A stretch of 53,940 nt of DNA from assembly GCF_003026815.1 (NCBI RefSeq), contig NZ_PYOG01000026.1:1-53940 (forward strand), read 5' to 3'. Shown here piece after piece: positions 44,208 to 51,725 of the stretch. The translations under genes and the position numbers were made by a program. Position 1 is the first letter of the stretch. Each line of letters begins with the position of its first letter. This DNA comes from Photobacterium damselae (GTDB lineage Bacteria; Pseudomonadota; Gammaproteobacteria; Enterobacterales; Vibrionaceae). The notes beneath the pieces were generated by a model. The model was not told the DNA's origin and did not search any database. It saw only the letters and a list, made by a program, of their open reading frames with translations.

Positions 44208-44594
44208 TTACTTTTTAATAAAGGCGATTGCTTCTACTTCTACTAGTGCATCTTTTGGTAAGCGAGCAGCCTGAACACAAGAGCGAGCAGGCGCAATTTC
44301 AGTACCAAAAAACTCTGTATACACCTCATTAAATGCGGCAAAGTTTTCCATATCAGATAAGAAACACGTTGTTTTAAGAACGGTGTCCATAGATGCACCC
44401 GCTTGTTCTAAAATCGCCTTTAAGTTTGTTAGCGATTGGCGAGCTTGCTCTTTAATATCCCCTTCAGCAAAAGCCATCGTTTCAGGATCAAGCGGTAATT
44501 GGCCTGATGTGAAAACGATATCTTGAAATGCTAACGCTTGAGAATATGGACCAATAGCTGCAGGTGCTGAATCTGTGTGAATTTGAGTTTTCAT
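44208..44594 (-). CDS. ridA: RidA family enamine/imine deaminase, 128 aa
   Basis: A trimeric YjgF/RidA protein with AIGPYSQAL, FTSGQLPLDPET and the catalytic Arg in APARSCVQAARLPKDALVEVEA (Arg about 105). RidA hydrolyses 2-aminoacrylate and similar products of PLP lyases. Its place between the regulator and dpaL makes sense, because DpaL passes through 2-aminoacrylate. This may be a second, pathway-dedicated copy. Confidence 0.9.
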   Translation of the reverse strand: MKTQIHTDSAPAAIGPYSQALAFQDIVFTSGQLPLDPETMAFAEGDIKEQARQSLTNLKAILEQAGASMDTVLKTTCFLSDMENFAAFNEVYTEFFGTEIAPARSCVQAARLPKDALVEVEAIAFIKK

Positions 44595-44617
44595 GTTTTG
44601 TCTCTTGCTATCCGTAA

Positions 44618-45295
44618 CTAAGATTTAAACTCGCGCAAATATTTATAAATGGCATGGCGAGTAATTCCAAGCCGATCAGAAACAATTGCTGTCGCTTCTT
44701 TTAATTCAAAGATGCCGTTTTCAAACAATAATTTCGTAATGGCTTTATTTCTACCTTTCAGATTTATTGAGACATCGTTTTCAATTTCAGTTATTGCGTG
44801 GTCGAGAGCATGATCAATAACGTCGTTAGCACAAGAGCTAAAGTTCTCACTCACCGCCATTGTGCTATGTCCCATATCTGGCATTAACGTTTTAATGATC
44901 TCTGGAAATGGGAAAGACAAATTCATATTGATACAAAACATACCTATTGGTCGGTTGTTCTCACCCATTAGAATGCAAGTTGTCGATTTCAATAGCGAGC
45001 CGTCTTTACTTTGAGTGAAATAACTTTTTGGAGTCACTTCTCCAGTCTTCTCATACGCACTTAGCATTCTTAACCCTAAATCCGTAATCGGTGAACCCAA
45101 AGTTCGACCTGTATGATGACCATTCACAATCTTCACAACTGATTTTTCGAAGTTTTCAAATGAATGAATCACCACTTCACTATGAGGCCCAATAAAATCT
45201 GCAATGGTATCAGCAAGTCGAAAATAAGAAGTCAAAATTTCTTTGTCTCTGTCACTGAATTTGGTTGCGAGTGAATCTAAAGTCTTGGTACTCAT
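44618..45295 (-). CDS. YheO/DauR-type PAS-HTH regulator, 225 aa
   Basis: An N-terminal YheO-like PAS domain (about 20-130: LADTIADFIGPHSEVVIHSF, LGSPITDLGLRML, IGMFCINMNL) and a C-terminal helix-turn-helix (about 180-223, RLGITRHAIYKYLREF). DauR, a family member in Pseudomonas, regulates D-arginine use. It heads the ridA-dpaL operon and faces the M24 operon across 330 bases holding five GTTAAC sites. Confidence 0.85.
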   Translation of the reverse strand: MSTKTLDSLATKFSDRDKEILTSYFRLADTIADFIGPHSEVVIHSFENFEKSVVKIVNGHHTGRTLGSPITDLGLRMLSAYEKTGEVTPKSYFTQSKDGSLLKSTTCILMGENNRPIGMFCINMNLSFPFPEIIKTLMPDMGHSTMAVSENFSSCANDVIDHALDHAITEIENDVSINLKGRNKAITKLLFENGIFELKEATAIVSDRLGITRHAIYKYLREFKS

Positions 45296-45309
45296 AACAA
45301 GTCACTATT

Positions 45310-45588
45310 GTTAACTAAAATTGATAAAACATTAAGGTAAAGATTATCACCTTTTGTCTCTAAAATCTAAATTCGTTAACTATAAGAAGCTAAAATCCCC
45401 TTTATAGCAACTCAAAAAGCAACTAAAGTTCAAAAAAGTTGACAGACATCACCAATCAAAACGTTCTACCACCCATTAGAGGTCACAAAAGTTAACCGTG
45501 AGAGTTTAGTCACATTATTCAGTTCATAAATACGTAAACTGCGCAGCATAACGTCAACAATAGTTAACCATAACAATTCAAAGTTAAC
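45310..45588. promoter_or_regulatory. Five GTTAAC palindromes in the divergent control region
   Basis: GTTAAC occurs at 45310, 45375, 45491, 45563 and 45583. Four are followed by T or C with an A/T-rich flank. The hexamer should occur by chance far less than once in this 330-base gap at local base composition. The same hexamer recurs at 47704 and at 53675, before the EamA and BCCT genes. Likely operators of the YheO-type regulator. No other gene or element is seen in 45296-45625. Confidence 0.5.
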
Positions 45589-45625
45589 TTGTTGTAACCG
45601 TATCATGTAATGAGGGAATACCTAG

Positions 45626-46792
45626 ATGAATGACTATCTAATGCGTGGATTTGAGCAAGCTGAGTTTGAACAACGTACTGCTCGTGCTCAAAAAGTAATG
45701 CGTGAACTAGAGCTGGATGCCATGTTATTTACGACAGAGCCTAATGTTCGCTACTTTACTGGTTTTCATACTCAGTTTTGGCATAGTCCAACTCGCCCGT
45801 GGTTTTTAGTCATTCCAGCCGAAGGTAAGCCAACAGCTATCATCCCTGAAATTGGCGCAAGTGGTATGGCTGGTACATGGATTGATAACATCATTACTTG
45901 GCCTTCACCTCGCCCAGAAGATGATGGAATTAGCCTTGTTGCAAGCTTCCTTAATTCTTTACCTTGTCGCTTTGGTCGTGTTGGTGCAACTCTTGGCATC
46001 GAGTCACACCTGCGCATGCCAGTAAATAACTACCTAAAGCTAACAACGCTAGTAAAAAAATCCTTCGTTGATGTATCGCTGCCTATGCATGAAATTCGCC
46101 AAGTGAAATCTGCGGCTGAAATTGCCAAAGTAAAAGAGATTTGTCGCATTACAAATGTTGGTTTCGCAAAAGTTCCAGAATATGCAAAGGCAGGTATGAC
46201 AGAGCGCGAAATTTGTAAACGTTTCCGTATTGATATGTTAATGGAAGGCGCAGATGAATGTCCTTACATCATTGCAGGTTCAGGTCCAGACGGCTACGAC
46301 AGCATCATTATGGGTCCAACAGATCGTATTATCGAAGAGGGCGATGTGTTGATCATTGATACAGGTGCGGTACGTGATGGTTATTTCTCTGACTTTGACC
46401 GTAACTGGGCATTTGGTTCAGCAAGTGAGCAGACAAAAGCGGCGTATCGTGCGGTATATGAGGCAACAACTAAAGGCTTTGAAGCAGCGAAACCAGGTGC
46501 AACAACAACCGATATTTACAATGCAATGTGGTCGGTATTAGAAGCAAATGGTGCACTTGGTAATGATGTAGGTCGACTAGGCCATGGTCTAGGTATGGAG
46601 CTCACTGAACGCCCATCAAATACCGCAACAGATAATACTATTTTAAAACCTGGCATGGTGATGACGTTGGAACCAGGCATGGTATACGCACCAGGTAAAT
46701 CAATGGTGCATGAAGAAAACATTGTGATTACAGAAGATGGCGCGCAATGGCTTTCTGAACGCGCAGAACCAGAGCTTATCGTAATTCAATAA
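45626..46792 (+). CDS. M24 family metallohydrolase (Xaa-Pro peptidase/ectoine hydrolase-like), 388 aa
   Basis: A creatinase N-terminal domain (about 1-150) and a pita-bread M24 domain (about 160-385). Metal ligands are visible: two Asp in IDTGAVRDGYFSDFDRNW, His in GHGLGMELTERPS, Glu in LEPGM and Glu in VHEENIVI. The family includes prolidases, creatinase and DoeA/EutD, which opens the ectoine ring. Its neighbour is a EutA-like racemase, as in hydroxyectoine gene sets. The substrate is likely an amide or cyclic amidine, not a simple dipeptide, but this is inferred. It is the first gene of the divergent operon. Confidence 0.85.
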   Translation: MNDYLMRGFEQAEFEQRTARAQKVMRELELDAMLFTTEPNVRYFTGFHTQFWHSPTRPWFLVIPAEGKPTAIIPEIGASGMAGTWIDNIITWPSPRPEDDGISLVASFLNSLPCRFGRVGATLGIESHLRMPVNNYLKLTTLVKKSFVDVSLPMHEIRQVKSAAEIAKVKEICRITNVGFAKVPEYAKAGMTEREICKRFRIDMLMEGADECPYIIAGSGPDGYDSIIMGPTDRIIEEGDVLIIDTGAVRDGYFSDFDRNWAFGSASEQTKAAYRAVYEATTKGFEAAKPGATTTDIYNAMWSVLEANGALGNDVGRLGHGLGMELTERPSNTATDNTILKPGMVMTLEPGMVYAPGKSMVHEENIVITEDGAQWLSERAEPELIVIQ

Positions 46793-46870
46793 TCGTTTAT
46801 CAATAAACTAAGGGGAGTGACGTGCTCCCCTCTAAAAACAAAATAACAAAAAGAAGAGTACCTCTACCCT

Positions 46871-47668
46871 ATGAATACCTTAGATGAATTTAAACAATTC
46901 GAACAACCGTTAAGCTATATTGCTGCACCTCGTATCGACCGAACTCATATAGGACTTGTTCAGTTAAGTACGGATCATTCATTAGAAATGGATTGGGCTA
47001 AATTATTGGGTTCTCAAGCTGCTGTATTTAGTACCCGCATTTTCTATAACAGTGAAATGACACCGGAGGCACTAGATAATATTGCCAGTGGTATTAGTGA
47101 AGGCTCTGACTTAATTGCCTATGGGTTACCGATGGATGTAATGGCATTTGGTTGCACCTCCGCATCTATTATTATTGGTGAAGAACGCGTTGCTCAATTA
47201 CTAACAGAGAACCGTGGCAATATTCCAGCAACAAATCCATGGACAGCCGCCAAAGCTGCATTCAAACATTTAGGGGCAAAGAAAATCGCCGTATTTTCGC
47301 CTTACCCAACAGAAGTTAACTTCCCCTTATATCAACAACTGACCAATGCTGGTTTTGAAGTTGTAGTTCTGGGCTCTCTAGGTATTGAACGAGATACTGA
47401 TATTACAACTGTCTCCAAAGAATCTATGCTAACAGCTTTAGCGCAAATTCTACCTAATTCAGGTGCTGATTTAGTGTTTATGTCATGTACTAACCTACGA
47501 GTTTTAGACCATATCCAAGAAATTGAAGACCAATTTAATATTCCTGTCGTATGTAGTAATTCAGCCATGTTTTGGCATGCATTACACCTTACGGGCAAAA
47601 CCGCATCATGCCCAGGATATGGCCGCTTATTAAACCTAACAGAGCAACGCAATTTAGACGTTGAATAG
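46871..47668 (+). CDS. Maleate isomerase/EutA-like Asp-Glu racemase superfamily protein, 265 aa
   Basis: Two cysteine motifs, FGCTSASIIIGEE (about Cys 98) and FMSCTNLRVLD (about Cys 205), with spacing and context of the maleate isomerase/arylmalonate decarboxylase/EutA group. An N-terminal RIGLV-like strand (HIGLVQLSTDHSLEMDW) also fits. These proteins isomerise or racemise carboxylic acids via two Cys. EutA acts in hydroxyectoine breakdown. It lies 78 bases after the M24 gene. Confidence 0.83.
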   Translation: MNTLDEFKQFEQPLSYIAAPRIDRTHIGLVQLSTDHSLEMDWAKLLGSQAAVFSTRIFYNSEMTPEALDNIASGISEGSDLIAYGLPMDVMAFGCTSASIIIGEERVAQLLTENRGNIPATNPWTAAKAAFKHLGAKKIAVFSPYPTEVNFPLYQQLTNAGFEVVVLGSLGIERDTDITTVSKESMLTALAQILPNSGADLVFMSCTNLRVLDHIQEIEDQFNIPVVCSNSAMFWHALHLTGKTASCPGYGRLLNLTEQRNLDVE

Positions 47669-47695
47669 CTCCTTTTAGGTCGCACCACAAGCTAG

Positions 47696-47765
47696 CGTTA
47701 CAGGTTAACGAAGCCCATAAATAGTGATGGAATTAGGCTGAAGAACTCAGCTTACGGGGGCTTTC
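47696..47765 (+). promoter_or_regulatory. Structured leader before the EamA gene
   Basis: Three stems can be drawn: CGTTA/TAACG (47696-47710, containing GTTAAC), GAAGCCC (47710-47716) with GGGCTTTC (47758-47765), and inside it GGCTGA/TCAGCTT (47736-47753). It ends 36 bases before the EamA start. No strong U-run follows. It might be a regulatory leader or weak attenuator; I cannot match it to a known riboswitch. Confidence 0.35.
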
Positions 47766-47800
47766 GTCTCAAATTTAATGGATGTTAAAGGATTTAAATT

Positions 47801-48781
47801 ATGAACCGTACAGCAATGGGTTGGACAGCAGCAATTTTCATCGGTCTTTTATGGGGTATTCCATGGATCGTCGGTACACCGATTCTTAAAGTGATGGATG
47901 CTCAAGTCTTGGTTTGGGCCCGATATACAATCGCATTTCTAACATTAGCGATTATTTTAAATGTAGGTATTGCTACTGGAAAGCTAGAAAAGAAAAAAGA
48001 TTTCAAACTCAATTGGGAAAATCGCCACGATATCATTTGGTCGGCAGCTTGTGGCATTATCGGCCAAGGCGCTTTTAGTTTTCTATCCTTCCTATCTCTG
48101 GATTACATTACAGCATCAGAAAATGGCGTTATTCAAGGCCTGATCCCAATCCTAATTCTAACAGTTGGTTTTTTCCGCCATAATGCACGTTTTACAACAC
48201 TTCAGATGGTCGCAGCAGTCGGAGCATTTGTTGGTGTAGCTATCTTGGTAATGGATCCAAAATCAGAAACAAATGGCTTTAATATTGGTCACTTAATCTG
48301 TTTTGGTAGCGCAGCAAGCTTTGCAACTATGGCTTATGCTCGTGCAGAACTTGCAGAGAAATACGGTTCTGTAGCGACCATGTTCCATCAATTTATTTTC
48401 GCTTCTATTGGCTTTGGTTTGTACCTTGTATTTACAGGCGCCGATTTAAGTTCTGCCCTAGGTATCTTTAGTTCTCCACTTCGTATTCTGTGTATCACTA
48501 TATTAGGCGTTGGTATCTCTGGTATTAGTTACTTAATCTATATCTACGCAATGGAACGTGTTGGTGTTGATGGCACTGGTATGGCACTCAACCTAATGCC
48601 TCTTTCTTCCTTTGTTCTTGCTGTCTTTGCTCTAGGTGAATCGGTTACACCGATGCGTCTACTTGCCATTGCCGTGGTAATCGTATCAATGATGATGTTC
48701 ATGAAATTTGGTAACGACAAAGCAAAAGAAACAGAAAAGCAAAAATCATCAGCAACAGAACTTACTACACAAAAAGCATAA
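47801..48781 (+). CDS. EamA/DMT-family transporter, 326 aa
   Basis: Ten helices in two EamA repeats, with GLLWGIPWIVGTPILK at the start and GISGISYLIYIYAMERVGVDG in repeat two (given in part below 20). The C-terminus is a charged tail of about 25 residues. AAAGGA precedes the ATG. Its place within the catabolic operon suggests it imports the substrate or exports an intermediate. A GTTAAC lies in its leader. Confidence 0.85.
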   Translation: MNRTAMGWTAAIFIGLLWGIPWIVGTPILKVMDAQVLVWARYTIAFLTLAIILNVGIATGKLEKKKDFKLNWENRHDIIWSAACGIIGQGAFSFLSFLSLDYITASENGVIQGLIPILILTVGFFRHNARFTTLQMVAAVGAFVGVAILVMDPKSETNGFNIGHLICFGSAASFATMAYARAELAEKYGSVATMFHQFIFASIGFGLYLVFTGADLSSALGIFSSPLRILCITILGVGISGISYLIYIYAMERVGVDGTGMALNLMPLSSFVLAVFALGESVTPMRLLAIAVVIVSMMMFMKFGNDKAKETEKQKSSATELTTQKA

Positions 48782-48791
48782 ACAAGAAATT

Positions 48792-48818
48792 AGCGCAGCT
48801 AGAATATATAGCTGCGCT
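48792..48818 (+). terminator. Hairpin between the EamA and M20 genes
   Basis: AGCGCAGCTA pairs perfectly with TAGCTGCGCT around a 7-base loop. The tail (CTTGCACTACT) is not T-rich, so it may stabilise an mRNA end or attenuate rather than stop transcription. Confidence 0.5.
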
Positions 48819-48841
48819 CTTGCACTACTGAGGTAACACAC

Positions 48842-49993
48842 ATGACCATTAAAAATATCGTAACTGAATGGCGTCACCATATTCATAAACACCCTGAGTT
48901 TGGTTTTGAAGAAGAGATGACCTCAGCGTTTGTTGCACAAAAATTAGAAGAGTTTGGATTAGAAGTTCATAAAAATATCGGCAAAACAGGTGTTGTGGGT
49001 ATTTTAAAATGTGGTAATAGTGAACGTTCTATTGGTCTTCGAGCAGATATGGATGCACTTCATATCTGTGAAAAAAACACCTTTGCTCATGCCTCTGTTC
49101 ATGATGGTGTAATGCATGCTTGTGGTCACGATGGCCATACGGCAATGTTATTAGGCGCTGCTTACCAATTATCTCAAAGTAAAAATTTTGATGGTACTGT
49201 GTATTTTATTTTCCAGCCAGGTGAAGAGCACGGGGTTGGAGCAAAAGCAATGATCGCTGACGGCCTATTTACTCGCTGGAATATTGATGCCGTATATGCC
49301 ATGCACAATTTACCAGGGATTCCTGAAGGTCATTTCGTTACTCGCCCTCATTCTATTATGGCAAGCGAAAGTAGCTTTGAAATTGAAGTGATCGCAACAG
49401 GTGGACATGCTGCAATGCCTCATATGGGTACCGATCCTATTGTAGTTGGCTCACAAATCGTATTAGCACTACAAACCATTGTTTCTCGTCATTTAAGTGC
49501 CATTGATGAAACAGCGGTTATCTCAGTTACCGAATTTGCAACAAATGGAACCGTCAACGTTATTCCATCTCGAGTGACCATTAAAGGCGATACACGCAGC
49601 TTTACAGACCAAGCACTACACAAAATAGAAAAAGCAATTGAGCGTATTGTAGCAGGACAATGTATGGCTGCTGGAGTTGATTATAAATACAACTTCAATA
49701 ATAGCTTTTTATCAACGATCAACACGCCGGAAGAAACAGATCATGCAGTAAAAGCGGCCCTTACGGTTGCAGGTGAAGATAAAGTAAACGGTAGTTGTCA
49801 GCCATTTACCATCAGTGAAGATTTCTCATTCATGCTACGCGAAGCAAAAGGTTGTTACATCTTAGTCGGTAATGGTGTTGGGGAGTGTGGCGGTACCGCT
49901 CTGCATAATCCACATTATGACTTTAACGATAATATCTTAATGTCGGGCGTTAATTTCTGGCAAACACTGGTTGAACAGCAACTAAACCAGTAA
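48842..49993 (+). CDS. M20 family amidohydrolase, 383 aa
   Basis: M20D (hippurate hydrolase/N-acyl amino acid amidohydrolase) features: RHHIHKHPEFGFEE, LRADMDALHI, HACGHDGHTAMLLGAA (metal-binding Cys/His), QPGEEHGVGAKAMI and the dimerisation segment TGGHAAMPHMGTDPI. It removes an acyl group from an amino acid. In this operon it could free 2,3-diaminopropionate or a related amine from its N-acyl form, feeding DpaL. AGGTAA precedes the ATG. It is the last gene of the plus-strand operon. Confidence 0.88.
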   Translation: MTIKNIVTEWRHHIHKHPEFGFEEEMTSAFVAQKLEEFGLEVHKNIGKTGVVGILKCGNSERSIGLRADMDALHICEKNTFAHASVHDGVMHACGHDGHTAMLLGAAYQLSQSKNFDGTVYFIFQPGEEHGVGAKAMIADGLFTRWNIDAVYAMHNLPGIPEGHFVTRPHSIMASESSFEIEVIATGGHAAMPHMGTDPIVVGSQIVLALQTIVSRHLSAIDETAVISVTEFATNGTVNVIPSRVTIKGDTRSFTDQALHKIEKAIERIVAGQCMAAGVDYKYNFNNSFLSTINTPEETDHAVKAALTVAGEDKVNGSCQPFTISEDFSFMLREAKGCYILVGNGVGECGGTALHNPHYDFNDNILMSGVNFWQTLVEQQLNQ

Positions 49994-50027
49994 CCCCCTA
50001 TCGATATAACATCTTATAGCATATTCA

Positions 50028-50064
50028 AAAAGGCTCATCATTATCAATCTGATGGGCCTTTTCA
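50028..50064. terminator. Bidirectional terminator
   Basis: AAAAGGCTCATCA pairs with TGATGGGCCTTTT (one G-U) around a 9-base loop, between convergent M20 and GNAT-nitrilase genes. Confidence 0.85.
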
Positions 50065-50080
50065 TTTCAATTATCCTATT

Positions 50081-51592
50081 CTACCCGTAAATATCTAATC
50101 GACGGTGACGAAGATTGGTCACAGAACCTTCTCGGTTTAGGGATTTCAATTTATCTAAATCCACATCAGCAAAAATGATCATTTCAGTATTAGGACTGGC
50201 TTCGGTGATCACCGCATCATGTGGGAAGTATATATCTGATGGTGAAAATACGGCAGATTGCGCATATTGAATATCCACATTATCAACTCGTGGTAAATTG
50301 CCTACACTGCCACCAATCGCGACATAACACTCATTTTCGATAGCACGAGCTTGAGCACAAATTCGAACTCGTAAGTAGCCATTTTTCGTATCAGTCCAAA
50401 ACGGCACAAACAGAATTTGAACACCCTGCTCTGCCAGTATTCGACCCAATTCTGGGAACTCAACATCGTAACAGATCAAGATGCCCACTTTGCCAGCATC
50501 AGTTTCAAACACCTCAACTTTATTACCACCATCAATTACCCAATCTTTCTGTTCATGCGGGGTAATATGCACTTTACATTGTTCATCAATTTTACCATCA
50601 CGATGCAACAGATAAGCGATATTATAAAGATGTTCACCATCAACGACAGGCATACTACCCGCAATAATATTGATGTTATAGGTTACCGCTAATTGGGAAA
50701 ATCGATTTTTGATCTCTTCACTAAACTGTGCAAGATAACGCACGGCTTCAACTGAGGTTTGATCCTTTTTTAATCCCATAAGGGGGGCACTAAAAAACTC
50801 AGGGAAAAGAGCAAAATCAGCTTGATAATTAGACAATGAGGAAACAAAAAACTCAGCCTGATCCAATAAATCATCCAGTGATAACATGGCTCTCATTTGC
50901 CATTGAACAACACCTAACCTCACCACTGTTTTTTCAACATCATGAATCGATTCGACTTCATCCTCATAGAAAAAGTTGTTCCACTCAAGCAAGGTAGCAT
51001 AACCTTGAGAGCTGTCATCTTCAGGCAAATAGCGTTTCATAATACGCTTAACATCAAAACCATTTGCCAATTGGAACGACAAAATAGGATCATGAAGTTG
51101 GCGACGCTTTACCTGTTCAATATATTCTACCACCGACATTTCATGCGCCACTTTTTTATAACCTGGGATGCGGCCACCAGCCAAAATAGCCTTTAAATTA
51201 TGGCTAAAACACATTTCACGTCGAGCTTCATACAGACGTCGACCTAAACGCAGTCCTCGGTAGTCGGGGTGAACAAATACATCTAATCCGTAGAGCGCAT
51301 CGCCATTGCCGTTATGCTGCACCACATTATGTTCATTAATAATTTCATCATACGTATGGCTTGAAGAAAAACGGTTATAGTCCACTTTAATCGTAAGCGC
51401 CGCACCTATAATTTTACCATTATCTTCAATACAAACCTGTCCATCAGGAAATTGATGGATAAGATCCATAATTGTCATACGCGGCCAAGCACCACCCACA
51501 TCATGAAAAACTAAGTCCATTAACTCGGCAATTTGTGGGTAATCTTTGGCTTCAATTACACGTAGATTCAATAAAGTCTCTGAGCGTTCCAT
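50081..51592 (-). CDS. GNAT-nitrilase fusion (carbon-nitrogen hydrolase), YhcX-like, 503 aa
   Basis: Residues about 8-150 form a GNAT domain with the acetyl-CoA loop FVHPDYRGLRLGRRLYEARR (about 107-126). Residues about 225-500 form a nitrilase-superfamily hydrolase with the catalytic triad Glu (LFPEFFSAP), Lys (CKVHITPHE) and Cys (ILICYDVEFPE). The same fusion occurs in B. subtilis YhcX. It hydrolyses an amide or amidates via thioester; the substrate is unknown. Its closeness to the M20/M24 and BCCT genes suggests a role in the same amide catabolism. Confidence 0.87.
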   Translation of the reverse strand: MERSETLLNLRVIEAKDYPQIAELMDLVFHDVGGAWPRMTIMDLIHQFPDGQVCIEDNGKIIGAALTIKVDYNRFSSSHTYDEIINEHNVVQHNGNGDALYGLDVFVHPDYRGLRLGRRLYEARREMCFSHNLKAILAGGRIPGYKKVAHEMSVVEYIEQVKRRQLHDPILSFQLANGFDVKRIMKRYLPEDDSSQGYATLLEWNNFFYEDEVESIHDVEKTVVRLGVVQWQMRAMLSLDDLLDQAEFFVSSLSNYQADFALFPEFFSAPLMGLKKDQTSVEAVRYLAQFSEEIKNRFSQLAVTYNINIIAGSMPVVDGEHLYNIAYLLHRDGKIDEQCKVHITPHEQKDWVIDGGNKVEVFETDAGKVGILICYDVEFPELGRILAEQGVQILFVPFWTDTKNGYLRVRICAQARAIENECYVAIGGSVGNLPRVDNVDIQYAQSAVFSPSDIYFPHDAVITEASPNTEMIIFADVDLDKLKSLNREGSVTNLRHRRLDIYG

Positions 51593-51617
51593 CCTGCAGC
51601 ATCCTTTCCTTTTCGTA

Positions 51618-51659
51618 TTTATCGTTAAGCACTCTCTGCATAAAACACTTAACGATAAA
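51618..51659. repeat. Inverted repeat in the GNAT-nitrilase leader
   Basis: TTTATCGTTAAG (51618-51629) and CTTAACGATAAA (51648-51659) are perfect 12-bp arms 18 bases apart, just upstream of the GNAT-nitrilase start. The arms contain GTTAAG, one base from the GTTAAC motif seen elsewhere in the locus. It may be an operator or a leader hairpin. Confidence 0.55.
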
Positions 51660-51688
51660 AACGGCTCAAGTTCTCTTAAGCCGTTTTA
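51657..51688 (-). terminator. Rho-independent terminator of the BCCT gene
   Basis: On the minus strand AAAACGGCTTAAG pairs with CTTGAGCCGTTTTT (one G-U). It lies about 38 bases past the BCCT stop and abuts the inverted repeat. Confidence 0.8.
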
Positions 51689-51725
51689 TTATTCCATTTA
51701 AATTCTAATCATAGCTGACAATCAC

